From Gammaproteobacteria bacterium (GTDB lineage Bacteria > Pseudomonadota > Gammaproteobacteria > Xanthomonadales > Rhodanobacteraceae): a stretch of 38,269 bases of DNA. A program made the translations under genes and the position numbers. Below, in pieces: positions 28,381 to 36,753 of this stretch. The notes under the pieces were generated by a model. It saw only the letters and a program-made list of their open reading frames with translations. It was not told where the DNA came from and did no database searches. Every line of letters starts with the position of its first letter. The first letter of the stretch is position 1. The DNA lies in assembly GCA_021324095.1 (NCBI GenBank), contig JAJPJT010000114.1:1-38269 (forward strand), given 5' to 3'.

Positions 28381-29019
28381 TCACTGCGAATTCCGGCAAC
28401 GCGCCGCCACGGCCGATTCCAGGGGCGCCACGCTGCGCAGGCCCTGCGTCGCCATCGCGCCGAGCAGGGTGATGCTGCTGTCGCCGTTGCGGTCGCGCAC
28501 CGTCAGGCAACGCGGCTCCTCATTGCGGCCGTCGATGAGGATCGACGCAAGCTGCTGCTTCAGTTGACTGGTTTTCGGCGTCAGCGTGATGACCCAGTGC
28601 GCGGTGCCGCCCTGCGCCGACAGCGTGAAATCCTTTTCGAGCGCCGACACATCCCCGCCCAGCAGCGCCCGGAATCCTGACAGCATCGCGCCCGCCTGCG
28701 GCGCACGCTCCAGCGACATCCGGTGCACTTCCCCGCCGCCGCGCTGCACCGTCAGTTCGCCATCGCCGATCGTCGCGGTTTCCTTGAATGGCTTGACGAT
28801 GTCGCGTTCCATCCGGTCGCCGCCCAGCCAGCGCAACGTGCCGGACACGACCAGCGGACGGTCCAGTACATCGCGATAACTCACCTGGATGAAGGGCGTC
28901 GAGACCGGCGGGGTCTTGGCCATTTTCGCGAGCAGCGATTCCGCCAGCGTTGGAGTCTCCGCGAACACGGAGCCCGCCCCCAGCGCAAGGACAACCGCAA
29001 TCAACACACTACGCTGCAC
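28381..29019 (-). CDS. LolA-like periplasmic lipid/lipoprotein carrier
   Basis: This 212-residue protein has a signal peptide (MQRSVLIAVVLALGAGSVFA|E) and a LolA-like sequence: FIQVSYRDVLDRPLVVSGTL near the start, then TATIGDGELTVQ and an ILIDGRNEE region. It probably ferries a hydrophobic product across the periplasm from the adjacent MMPL exporter, as proposed for aryl polyene loci. I chose GTG 29019 because the signal peptide begins there; it overlaps the end of the acyltransferase gene by 11 bases. No ATG in frame gives a signal sequence. Confidence 0.8.
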   Translation of the reverse strand: MQRSVLIAVVLALGAGSVFAETPTLAESLLAKMAKTPPVSTPFIQVSYRDVLDRPLVVSGTLRWLGGDRMERDIVKPFKETATIGDGELTVQRGGGEVHRMSLERAPQAGAMLSGFRALLGGDVSALEKDFTLSAQGGTAHWVITLTPKTSQLKQQLASILIDGRNEEPRCLTVRDRNGDSSITLLGAMATQGLRSVAPLESAVAARCRNSQ

Positions 29020-30007
29020 GCGCCTGCTCCAGTGCGACGTGCGCCTCGTGTTGCACTTCGGCCGCGCATTGCGGTTGCCAGAAATCATAGAAGTTGAACC
29101 AGTTGCACGGCGCATCGCGCAGGTGATGCTCCAGCCGCGCGGCGTAATGGCGGATGTACGGATCGAGCGCGGCTTCGCGATCGGCGCGCGGGAGTTTCAC
29201 CTGCTCGGCCAGCGTTTCGAAAATCAGATCGTAGCGGTTGCCGCCGCGGTACATCCCGAGGCACAGCACGACCGGCACCTCGAGCAGCGCCGCGATCTGC
29301 CAGGGCGCCGCCGGGAACGGCGCATCCTCGCCCAGGAACGGCGCGTCGCGCATCAGTTCGTGCGGGCGGCCGCGATCGCCCAGCAGCGTGACCATCGCGC
29401 CCTTGCGCACGGCTTCGGAAAGGGCAAGCACGATGTCCGGACCGCCGCGCGCCGTGTCGATGACGCTGCCGGCCAGTTCCGGCGCGAGCGCTTCGAGCAG
29501 GGCGGTCAGCGCCGGCGTCTTGCTCTTGTCCATCACCAGCTTGAGTTCGCAATCCGGCCGGCGCGTGGCCAGCACGCGCAACACCTCGAAGCTGCCGACG
29601 TGCGCGCCCAGCAGCAGCACGCCTTGCCCGCGGTCGAGGTGGCGATGCAGTTCCTCCACGCCGCGCGTGGTGACCCGGAACCCGTCGATGCCGCGCGCGA
29701 GCAGGAACACGCGGTCGAGGATCGTCGATGCGAAGGCGTGGATCAGCCGCATCACCTGCAAGGGACTGCCGGGCCTGCCGTTGATGCGGCGAAAATAGTC
29801 GCGCGATGCGCGGCGTTCGGGACCGCGCCGGAAATAAAAGTAAAGCGTGATCGGGTACAGGAACAGGCGCGCGAATGTGCGCCCGAAATGCAGCCCGATG
29901 AACCGGATCAGCCAGATCGCGAACCAGCCTCCCGCTTCCGGGCGGTCCAGCCAGTGTTCGCTCGCAGGGTGCCCCTCGGCCTCGCCTGCCGGAATCTGCG
30001 CGCTCAT
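29009..30007 (-). CDS. LpxL/HtrB-like acyltransferase
   Basis: This 332-residue member of the lipid A acyltransferase family has the HX4E catalytic motif at H136-E141 (AHVGSFE) and GDRGRPHELM later. A hydrophobic stretch at about 28-58 anchors it to the inner membrane. In this operon it probably acylates a glycerol or sugar carrier to attach the polyene to lipid, not lipid A itself; that is inference from the neighbours. ATG 30007 overlaps the stop of an eight-codon open frame (30004-30030) with a strong ribosome binding site. Confidence 0.83.
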   Translation of the reverse strand: MSAQIPAGEAEGHPASEHWLDRPEAGGWFAIWLIRFIGLHFGRTFARLFLYPITLYFYFRRGPERRASRDYFRRINGRPGSPLQVMRLIHAFASTILDRVFLLARGIDGFRVTTRGVEELHRHLDRGQGVLLLGAHVGSFEVLRVLATRRPDCELKLVMDKSKTPALTALLEALAPELAGSVIDTARGGPDIVLALSEAVRKGAMVTLLGDRGRPHELMRDAPFLGEDAPFPAAPWQIAALLEVPVVLCLGMYRGGNRYDLIFETLAEQVKLPRADREAALDPYIRHYAARLEHHLRDAPCNWFNFYDFWQPQCAAEVQHEAHVALEQARAA

Positions 30008-30030
30008 CGATCGCTCCCGTTGACGCTCAT
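30004..30030 (-). CDS. Eight-codon leader peptide candidate
   Basis: On the minus strand GGGGAGAAGGAGC precedes ATG AGC GTC and leads to MSVNGSDR and TGA, whose TGA overlaps the acyltransferase ATG in ATGA. The strong ribosome binding site in front of such a short frame suggests translational coupling or re-initiation. It may also be chance. Confidence 0.3.
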   Translation of the reverse strand: MSVNGSDR

Positions 30031-30059
30031 GCTCCTTCTCCCCTGTCGTTGTCACCGGA

Positions 30060-30350
30060 TCAACCGTGCAACATCCCACGCGCAAGCACCTCGCCATCCG
30101 TGCGCGTCACCTCGAACCGCAACCGCGTGCCCTCCTCGTGCAGCGCAATCATCGCGTCCTGCCCGGGCAGCAGCGGTTGCACGAATTTTGCGTCGAGTCG
30201 CTCGATTCTCGCCCCGCGCCACTGCCGGTACGCCGCTGCGACGCGCTCCAGCAGCACCACGCCCGGCACCAGCGGATTGCCCGGGAAGTGTCCCGGCAAC
30301 GCCGGATGGTCGCGCGCGATGCGCAGCGGAACGGTATGCGTCGCGCTCAT
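30060..30350 (-). CDS. Small hotdog dehydratase (ApeI type)
   Basis: This 96-residue protein carries GHFPGNPLVPGV (20-31), the FabA/FabZ-like active-site signature with H21, and little more than one hotdog fold. The family dehydrates 3-hydroxyacyl-ACP; ApeI-type proteins are the second dehydratase of aryl polyene clusters. The start ATG 30350 overlaps the stop of the upstream membrane-protein gene (ATGA). No further upstream start is plausible, because the open frame beyond it only shadows that gene. Confidence 0.85.
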   Translation of the reverse strand: MSATHTVPLRIARDHPALPGHFPGNPLVPGVVLLERVAAAYRQWRGARIERLDAKFVQPLLPGQDAMIALHEEGTRLRFEVTRTDGEVLARGMLHG

Positions 30351-31075
30351 GCGGGTCCGTCTTCGCCACGCACCAGCATCGGCCAGCGCCGGATGATCTG
30401 GGTCACGAAACGACGCGTGCTTGGATGCGGAATGCCGCGCAGGTGCCAGCGCCGATAAAGGTATTCGCCCGCGAACGCCGCCACCAGCAGGACCCAGCAG
30501 CCAACGTCCGGATACCACGCGAGCAGCGAGCCAGGCATGCGTGCGGGAACCTTGACGCCGAGCGTCACGAGCCAGCCGCCCGGCTCCGCCAGCAGCGCGA
30601 TCGCGAGCGACAGGCACGCCATCGCGGCGAGCAGGCAGGCCCAGAAAATCGTCACGCCGCGCGCGTACGCGCGCACGCCCGGCAGCGTCAGTCGTGCTTC
30701 GCCTTCGATCACGCGAATGAAACGCGCGACCAGCGGCTCGGCACCGTGCTTCAACGTGCGCGCAAAAAACCAGCCGGCCGCGGCGAGGAACACGACCGGC
30801 AACGCCATCAGGGCCAGTTGCGGGTGGCCCATGCCCGCGGGCACCAGCAACAACACTGCCAGCACGAACCACACGCCCAGAGCTATGGCGCTGTGCTGGC
30901 GCCAGACCTGCGGCAACCACGCGACCAGCAGCAGCAACGCGGCCGCGAAGCTCAGCGCGTGCCGGTGCGTGATACCACCGGCCAGCGCGAGCACTGCACA
31001 CGCGAGCAGCGCGAGCCCGAGCCACGGAACTCGCAGGGCATCGTGGCGTGGAGGAATGGCGGGCGTGGCGGACAT
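30347..31075 (-). CDS. COG4648-like polytopic membrane protein
   Basis: This 242-residue protein has about six hydrophobic segments. Two paired N-terminal helices flank HRHALSFAAALLLL, and a middle region contains FIRVIEGEARLTLPGVRAYARGVTIFWA. Proteins of this type accompany aryl polyene gene sets and have no known activity. It is the first gene of the minus-strand operon and overlaps the ApeI-type gene by ATGA. I chose ATG 31075 (MSATPAIPP); ATG 31126 in frame would add 17 residues and run into the promoter region of the divergent gene. Confidence 0.75.
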   Translation of the reverse strand: MSATPAIPPRHDALRVPWLGLALLACAVLALAGGITHRHALSFAAALLLLVAWLPQVWRQHSAIALGVWFVLAVLLLVPAGMGHPQLALMALPVVFLAAAGWFFARTLKHGAEPLVARFIRVIEGEARLTLPGVRAYARGVTIFWACLLAAMACLSLAIALLAEPGGWLVTLGVKVPARMPGSLLAWYPDVGCWVLLVAAFAGEYLYRRWHLRGIPHPSTRRFVTQIIRRWPMLVRGEDGPA

Positions 31076-31110
31076 CGTGGCAAGGGACCATGCGGGCGCA
31101 TGCGAGTCTA

Positions 31111-31116
31111 TATGAT
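31111..31116 (+). promoter_or_regulatory. Candidate -10 box for the second halogenase-like gene
   Basis: TATGAT lies 52 bp upstream of ATG 31163 in the short divergent region. The complementary strand reads CATATAGA, which could serve the opposite operon. No clear -35 is seen. Confidence 0.3.
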
Positions 31117-31162
31117 AGGCGGCCAACCTGATCGAGCCTGAAACGCCGTGGAGCGTCGCGAA

Positions 31163-32482
31163 ATGGATGCAAATGGCACATCATCCCCATTCGACTGCGA
31201 CGTGCTGGTGGTCGGCGGCGGTCCTGGTGGCTCTACCATCGCGACGCTGCTGGCGCGGCGCGGCTGGCGGGTGACGATGGCGGAAAAAACTTCCCATCCG
31301 CGCTTCCACATCGGCGAATCCCTGCTGCCCGCCAACATTCCGATCTTCGAGGAACTCGGGGCGCTGGAAAAACTGCGCGCGCTGGGCCGTCTGAAGCTCG
31401 GCGCGGATTTTCCGCGCGACGACGGCAGCTACTACACCTTCCGCTTCGACCGTGCGCTTGGCGATACTCCGCCGTGGTCCTTCCAGGTGTTGCGCGAGGC
31501 GATGGACCAGATGCTGTTCGAACACGCGCGCGAGCACGGCGTGGACGCCCGCGAACGCGTCGAGGTCCAACGCGTGGAATTCGATTTCGAAGGCGTCACG
31601 GCCCACCTCGATGCCGGTGGAGTGAAATCGCGACTGCGCGCGCGCTACCTCGTGGACGCGTCGGGCCGGGACACGTTCCTGGGCAAGCAGTTGAAGCTGG
31701 TGCAGCGCAGCGACAAGCACCAGAGCGCGGCGATGTTCGCGCATTACAGGGGCGTCGCGAACAACCCGGACGATCCCGGCGGCAACATCATCAGCGTCAA
31801 TCGTTTCGAACACGGCTGGGCCTGGTTCATTCCGCTGCCCGGCGGCATCACCAGCGTCGGCTGCGTGTGCAAGCCGGACTATCTCAAGACACGGCGCGGC
31901 GCCGGCAACGACGAGTTCATGGCACGTACGCTGGCAATCGTGCCCGGCGCCGAACACCGCATGACCACCGCCGAGCGCATTTCGCCGGTGCGCTTCACCG
32001 GCAACTACTCCTACGCGTGCACGCGCATGGCCGGTCCGCGCTGGATCCTCATCGGAGACGCGTGGGCCTTCCTCGACCCGGTGTTTTCTTCCGGCGTGTT
32101 CCTGTCGATGTATGCGGCGCGGCAGGCCTGCGACGTGGTGCACGGTGCGCTGCGCGAGCCTGCGCGCGAAGCACGCTTGCAACGAAGCTACGCAAAACAT
32201 CTCAGGCAAGGTTACGCGCGCTTCGCGTGGTTCATCTACCGCTTCAACTCCCCCGTGATGAAGGGTCTGTTCGCCGATCCGGTCAACGTGCTGCAGGTGG
32301 AACAGGGCGTGATTTCGATGCTGGCGGGCGACGTGTTCGACAACAAGCGGGTGCTGTCGAAACTTCGTGTCTTCAAGACCATTTACGCGCTTGCCTCGCT
32401 GGTCAACCTGCGCCGCTGGGCCCTCGAACGCATCGACCGTCGCCGCCAGAGCCGGATGCGGATCGCGGCGGACACGCAATGA
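31163..32482 (+). CDS. Flavin-dependent halogenase-like oxidoreductase (second of two)
   Basis: This 439-residue flavoprotein has GGGPGG (18-23), HIGESLLP (49-56), the halogenase signature WAWFIP (219-224) and a GDAWAFLDPVFSSG FAD motif. K78 in KLGADF matches the lysine position of phenol-type halogenases. It is shorter than the first halogenase-like protein and clearly diverged from it. ATG 31163 has GGAG ten bases upstream; GTG 31148 is possible but lacks one. It is divergent from the polyene operon and coupled to an alpha/beta hydrolase. Aryl-ring halogenation is plausible, and simple oxidation or desaturation is an alternative. Confidence 0.8.
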   Translation: MDANGTSSPFDCDVLVVGGGPGGSTIATLLARRGWRVTMAEKTSHPRFHIGESLLPANIPIFEELGALEKLRALGRLKLGADFPRDDGSYYTFRFDRALGDTPPWSFQVLREAMDQMLFEHAREHGVDARERVEVQRVEFDFEGVTAHLDAGGVKSRLRARYLVDASGRDTFLGKQLKLVQRSDKHQSAAMFAHYRGVANNPDDPGGNIISVNRFEHGWAWFIPLPGGITSVGCVCKPDYLKTRRGAGNDEFMARTLAIVPGAEHRMTTAERISPVRFTGNYSYACTRMAGPRWILIGDAWAFLDPVFSSGVFLSMYAARQACDVVHGALREPAREARLQRSYAKHLRQGYARFAWFIYRFNSPVMKGLFADPVNVLQVEQGVISMLAGDVFDNKRVLSKLRVFKTIYALASLVNLRRWALERIDRRRQSRMRIAADTQ

Positions 32483-33351
32483 CGGGTGGCGAGTATCGCG
32501 TGGCCGATCCTGCCGAACTGCGCATCGACACCGCCTTCGGCGAAATTGCCGCACTGCATTGGGGCGATGCCGACGCACCGCCGTTGCTGGCGCTGCACGG
32601 CTGGCTCGACAACGCCGGGAGCTTTGCGCGGCTGGCGCCGCTCCTCGCAGCCAAGCGCCACGTGATCGCGCTGGACTTGCCGGGGCACGGGCATTCTGCG
32701 TGGCTGCCCGGAACCGCGCGCCGCTACCACATCGTCGATCAGGTCGATCATGTGCTGGACGGCGCGGACGCGCTGGATCTGGAAGGTTTCGACCTGCTCG
32801 GCCACTCGCTGGGCGCCGGCATCGCATCGCTTGTCGCCGCCGCCGCGCCCGCGCGTATCGGCAAGCTGGCGCTGATCGAAGGCCTGGGTCCCCTCGCCGA
32901 CGACGGTGCGCAGACGCTCGCGCGCTGGCGCGACGCGCACGGGCAACGTGCGAGGCCGCGGCGCATGCCGCGCGTGTTCGCCTCCATCGAACCCGCGATC
33001 CGCGCACGCGTCGCGGCGGGCGGACTCCATGCGGACGAAGCGCGCCCGATCGTGGAACGCAACCTGCGCGAGGTCGAGGGCGGTCACGCCTGGCGCAGTG
33101 ATCCGCGATTGCGGCTCGCCACGCCTTTGCGCATCGACGAAGCGCAGTTGCGGCGGCTGCTCGCCGGGATCGAGGCCCCGACCCTGCTGCTGCTCGCCGA
33201 GCCCGCGACGCCGTACCTGCCGCCGGCGCTGATGGAGGCGCGCGCAAGCTGCGTTGCCGACATCCGCACCGCGCATGTGGCCGGCCCGCACCATTTGCAC
33301 ATCCGGCACGCGCCGGAAGTCGCAGAGCGGATACTGGCGTTTCTCGGTTGA
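32479..33351 (+). CDS. Alpha/beta hydrolase
   Basis: The 290-residue protein has LHGWLDN (39-45, oxyanion region), GHSLGAG with nucleophile S110, and a C-terminal HHLHIRH providing the base (about H272/H274). The acid is unclear: LLAEPATPYL stands where an Asp is usual. It lacks a signal peptide. ATG 32479 overlaps the halogenase-like gene's stop. In this cluster it could release or edit acyl intermediates (thioesterase-like), which is inference. Confidence 0.8.
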   Translation: MTGGEYRVADPAELRIDTAFGEIAALHWGDADAPPLLALHGWLDNAGSFARLAPLLAAKRHVIALDLPGHGHSAWLPGTARRYHIVDQVDHVLDGADALDLEGFDLLGHSLGAGIASLVAAAAPARIGKLALIEGLGPLADDGAQTLARWRDAHGQRARPRRMPRVFASIEPAIRARVAAGGLHADEARPIVERNLREVEGGHAWRSDPRLRLATPLRIDEAQLRRLLAGIEAPTLLLLAEPATPYLPPALMEARASCVADIRTAHVAGPHHLHIRHAPEVAERILAFLG

Positions 33352-33667
33352 CGCTCATGCGGTTCTTCCCTTCTCCTTTCGGGAGAAGGGCTACGGCTCT
33401 GCTCCCCTCTCCCGCCGGGAGAAGGGCCGGGGGTGAGGGTCCGTCGCTTGCACTTGCTCCAACATTGCGCGGGTCCGGACCCGCACCCGGCGCTACGCTT
33501 TCGCGTTACACGCGCGTTCGCTTCGCTCCGCCTCTCCCGGAGGGAGAGGGGAACGGCCGCCTCGTACCGTTTCCGCGCGTGAACGGCGTGTGCGCGCGTT
33601 GCCACTTCCGGCTCGTCCGTAGCTCGCGTAAGGTGGAAGGCGTATCGCCTTTGCGAGGATTGCAATC
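33352..33667. other. Repeat-filled spacer before pirin
   Basis: This 316-bp gap marks the end of the pigment cluster. Most of it is the repeat pair at 33368-33551. Downstream, AAGGCG-TAT-CGCCTT (33637-33651) is a small hairpin just before the pirin ribosome binding site. No gene is supported. Confidence 0.7.
33368..33551. repeat. Head-to-head palindromic repeat pair
   Basis: The left unit carries CCCTTCTCC/GGAGAAGGG (33368-33390) and CCCCTCTCCC-GCC-GGGAGAAGGG, then GGGGGTGAGGGT (to 33440). The right unit is inverted: GGACCCGCACCC (from 33477), a GC-rich middle, and CCTCTCCC-GGA-GGGAGAGG (to about 33551). Layout matches the pair at 25725-25838. Confidence 0.85.
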
Positions 33668-34552
<885 letters not shown>

Positions 34553-34594
34553 CCCGTGACATCAGGCGGCGGCTTTCGTGGAGCAAGCTCTTTG

Positions 34595-34725
34595 CTCGTC
34601 ATTCCGGGGCTGCCCGCGGCTATATCGCGGGCAGAACCCGGAATCCAGCTTTTCTGTTTCAAGAGCAGAAACTGGATTCCGGGTTCTCACGCCGATGAAG
34701 CTGGCGTGAGCCCCGGAATGACGAG
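34595..34725. repeat. Nested inverted-repeat element (three hairpins inside terminal repeats)
   Basis: Perfect 17-bp terminal inverted repeats, CTCGTCATTCCGGGGCT (34595-34611) and its complement (34709-34725), enclose three hairpins. These are CTGCCCGCG/CGCGGGCAG (34610-34634), AACCCGGAATCCAG/CTGGATTCCGGGTT (34635-34685, extended inside by TTTCTG/CAGAAA), and CTCACGCC/GGCGTGAG (34686-34710). No coding capacity is seen. A half copy is at 25172-25221. Confidence 0.92.
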
Positions 34726-34759
34726 TTTTGTGAGTTCCATGGCTCAATCTCGCGGTTGG

Positions 34760-35398
34760 TCACCGCTGCCGCGCAATCGAGCGCAAATCCTCGACCAGTT
34801 GCCGGTACATCTCCGCGCTGCGCTCGCGACCGCGCAGGATCGCCGAAGGATGCCACGTCGCCATGCCGCGCGCGTGTTCGCCGAGCTGGCGCCATTCGCC
34901 GCGCTCGCGGGTCAGGCGGAACGTGTTGCCGAACAAGGTCTGCGCGGCCATTGCGCCCAGCGCGATCACGATCTTCGGCCGCACGCGTGCCAGTTCCGCG
35001 GCCAGCCACATCCGGCACGCGGCCTGTTCCGCCGCGCTGGCGCGCTTGTGCAACTTGGCGGTGCCGCGCTGCTCGTACTTGAAATGCTTGACCGTGTTGG
35101 TCATGTACAGCGCGCCGCGGTCGAGACCGGCTTCCGCCAGCGCGCGATCCAGCACATGCCCGGCCGGACCGACGAACGGCTCGCCTTCGCGATCCTCGTG
35201 CAGGCCCGGCTGCTCGCCGATCAGCATCACGTCCGCATCGGCGGGGCCATCGCCGAACACCGTCTGCGTCGCGGGCTTCCACAGCGGGCACGCATGGCAT
35301 GCGCGGGCCTTGCGCCGCAGCGCCGCGATGCTGCCGTCCGGAACCTCGCGTACCGGTTTGGCGAGAGGGATGAAGGGATCTTGGGGAGGACGCGGCAT
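34760..35398 (-). CDS. UdgX-like uracil-DNA glycosylase
   Basis: This 212-residue protein belongs to the family 4/5 uracil-DNA glycosylase superfamily. Motif A is GEQPG (61-65), followed by FVGPAGHVLDRAL, and motif B is HPSAILR (183-189). The stretch VKHFKYEQRGTAKLHKR (103-119) corresponds to the UdgX-specific loop, where KRRIH holds the histidine that forms a covalent bond with uracil-derived DNA; here the basic residues read TAKL but the histidine (H117) remains. C34, C37 and C128 are candidate iron-sulfur ligands; a fourth Cys is absent. ATG 35398 is preferred; the frame is open upstream into a repeat. Confidence 0.85.
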   Translation of the reverse strand: MPRPPQDPFIPLAKPVREVPDGSIAALRRKARACHACPLWKPATQTVFGDGPADADVMLIGEQPGLHEDREGEPFVGPAGHVLDRALAEAGLDRGALYMTNTVKHFKYEQRGTAKLHKRASAAEQAACRMWLAAELARVRPKIVIALGAMAAQTLFGNTFRLTRERGEWRQLGEHARGMATWHPSAILRGRERSAEMYRQLVEDLRSIARQR

Positions 35399-35439
35399 AT
35401 CGCGCCTGGATCTTCCTTGAATCTTGGCGATTTCAAATA

Positions 35440-35519
35440 CCGTTCGCGCTGAGCGTAGCGCAGCGAAGTCGAAGCGCATCCTTCGACTTCGGCCTTCGGC
35501 CTACGCTCAGGACGAACGG
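35440..35519. repeat. 80-bp imperfect palindrome
   Basis: CCGTTCG plus CTGAGCGTAG (35440-35458) are mirrored by CTACGCTCAG plus CGAACGG (35501-35519). An inner hairpin is AAGTCGAAG-CGCATC-CTTCGACTT (35466-35489). This resembles the dispersed intergenic palindromes ending in CTACGCTCAGGACGAACGG that are common in proteobacteria. Confidence 0.85.
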
Positions 35520-35570
35520 CGGGGGCGAGCCAAGCGCACTTCGGCTCGTGCTGAGCCGAGGAGATCGTGC

Positions 35571-35647
35571 GCGGGTCCGGACCCTCATCCGGCGCTTCGC
35601 GCAAAACCAGAGCAGCGCGTTGCGCCCTTCTCCCGGAGGGAGAAGGG
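35571..35647. repeat. Palindromic repeat, single unit
   Basis: It runs from GCGGGTCCGGACCCTCATCC through a CG-rich middle to CCCTTCTCCC-GGA-GGGAGAAGGG (35625-35647). It matches the right unit of the 33368-33551 pair and ends 9 bp before the prenyltransferase stop codon. Confidence 0.85.
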
Positions 35648-35655
35648 AAACCAAC

Positions 35656-36555
35656 TCACCCGCCGTAGCGCCGCTCGCGTTGCTGGAAGTCGCGCACGGC
35701 GCGCAGCAGGTCGATGCGCCGGAACTTGGGCCACAGCGCGTCGCAGAAATACAGTTCGCTGTACGCGGACTGCCACAACAGGAATCCCGACAGGCGCTGC
35801 TCGCCGCTGGTGCGGATGATGAAATCGGGATCGGGTTGCCCCGCGGTGTAGAGGTGCGTACTCAATTGTTCGGCATTCAGGCCCGCGGCGACCGCCGCCA
35901 GCGACTCTCCCTTGTCCGCGGCTTCGGCCAGCAGCGCCTTCACCGCGTCGACGATTTCCTCGCGGCCGCCGTACGCCAGCGCGATCGTCAGCAACATGCC
36001 TTTGTGGCCGGCGGTGGAAAGTTCCAGCGCGTCGCTGGCCTCCAGCACCTTGGGCGGCAGCCGGTGGCGCTGACCGATCACCTTCACGCGGACCTTCTCC
36101 GTCGCGACGTGCAGCCCGTCGAGCAGCTTCGCGCTCTCGCGCACGAACAGGTCCAGCAGGCACTCGACTTCGGTGCTCGAGCGGTTGAAGTTCTCGGTGC
36201 TGAACACGTACAGCGTGACGTGGCGGACGCCGAGGTCGAGGCACCATTCCAGCACTTCGCGCAGCTTGGTGACGCCGTACTGGTGCCCGACGGTCGCTTC
36301 GAGGCCGATGTCTCGCGCGAAGCGCCGGTTGCCGTCGAGGATCAGGCCGATATGTGCGGGAACCTTGCCGGCGGCCACTTCGCGGGCGAGGTCGCGCTCG
36401 TACCAGCGGTACAGCGGGCGCAGCACCGGGCTGAAGAGTTGCCAGGGGTGATGGCGCAGGCCAGCCCAGGCGAGTCGCCACCAGTGCGGCGCGGCCGGCC
36501 GCGCGATGGTCCTTGCGTCATCAGGCGCGGCGACGTGCGAAATGGTCGAATTCAT
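35656..36555 (-). CDS. Isoprenyl (cis-prenyl) diphosphate synthase, UppS family
   Basis: This 299-residue prenyltransferase has HIGLILDGNRRFAR (68-81) with catalytic D74, YVFSTENFNRSSTEV and the C-terminal RTSGEQRLSGFLLWQ followed by YSELYFCDALWPKF. Bacterial UppS usually reads MDGNGRWA at the first motif and is about 250 residues. The LDGNRR version and the N-terminal extension of about 60 residues (HWWRLAWAGLRHHPWQLF) are closer to mycobacterial or archaeal cis-prenyl synthases. It may therefore be a second enzyme beside the housekeeping UppS; product length cannot be read. ATG 36555 is chosen. Confidence 0.85.
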   Translation of the reverse strand: MNSTISHVAAPDDARTIARPAAPHWWRLAWAGLRHHPWQLFSPVLRPLYRWYERDLAREVAAGKVPAHIGLILDGNRRFARDIGLEATVGHQYGVTKLREVLEWCLDLGVRHVTLYVFSTENFNRSSTEVECLLDLFVRESAKLLDGLHVATEKVRVKVIGQRHRLPPKVLEASDALELSTAGHKGMLLTIALAYGGREEIVDAVKALLAEAADKGESLAAVAAGLNAEQLSTHLYTAGQPDPDFIIRTSGEQRLSGFLLWQSAYSELYFCDALWPKFRRIDLLRAVRDFQQRERRYGG

Positions 36556-36650
36556 GACGGCGCATTGTAAGGCGGCGGGCACCACATCGTGACGTGATGC
36601 TGGTCCCGTAATCCGCACTGCCGCCTGAACGAGCCAAGGCGATGCAGTGT

Positions 36651-36742
36651 GTAGGCTGGGGTGAGCGGTTTCATGCGAACCCCAGCACCGGCGATGCATT
36701 GACGCTGGGCTTCCTCGATGAAGCCGAGTCAGCCCAGCCTAC
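36651..36742. repeat. 92-bp dispersed repeat with terminal inverted repeats
   Basis: GTAGGCTGGG (36651-36660) and CCCAGCCTAC (36733-36742) are perfect inverted ends. Inside, GCTGGGGT (36655-36662) pairs with ACCCCAGC (36679-36686), and GGCTT/AAGCC forms a small hairpin. A partial copy lies at 14119-14160. Confidence 0.85.
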
Positions 36743-36753
36743 GCTGCTGCTTC

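Noticed and set aside
30060..31190. 376-codon minus-strand frame
   Set aside because: Only the last 97 codons (30060-30350) make a hotdog dehydratase; the upstream part is the shifted frame of the COG4648-like membrane-protein gene.
34595..34725. Reading the nested repeat as a rho-independent terminator for pirin
   Set aside because: It is far larger than a terminator, has exact terminal inverted repeats and no T-run, and has a half copy elsewhere, so a repeat element explains it better.
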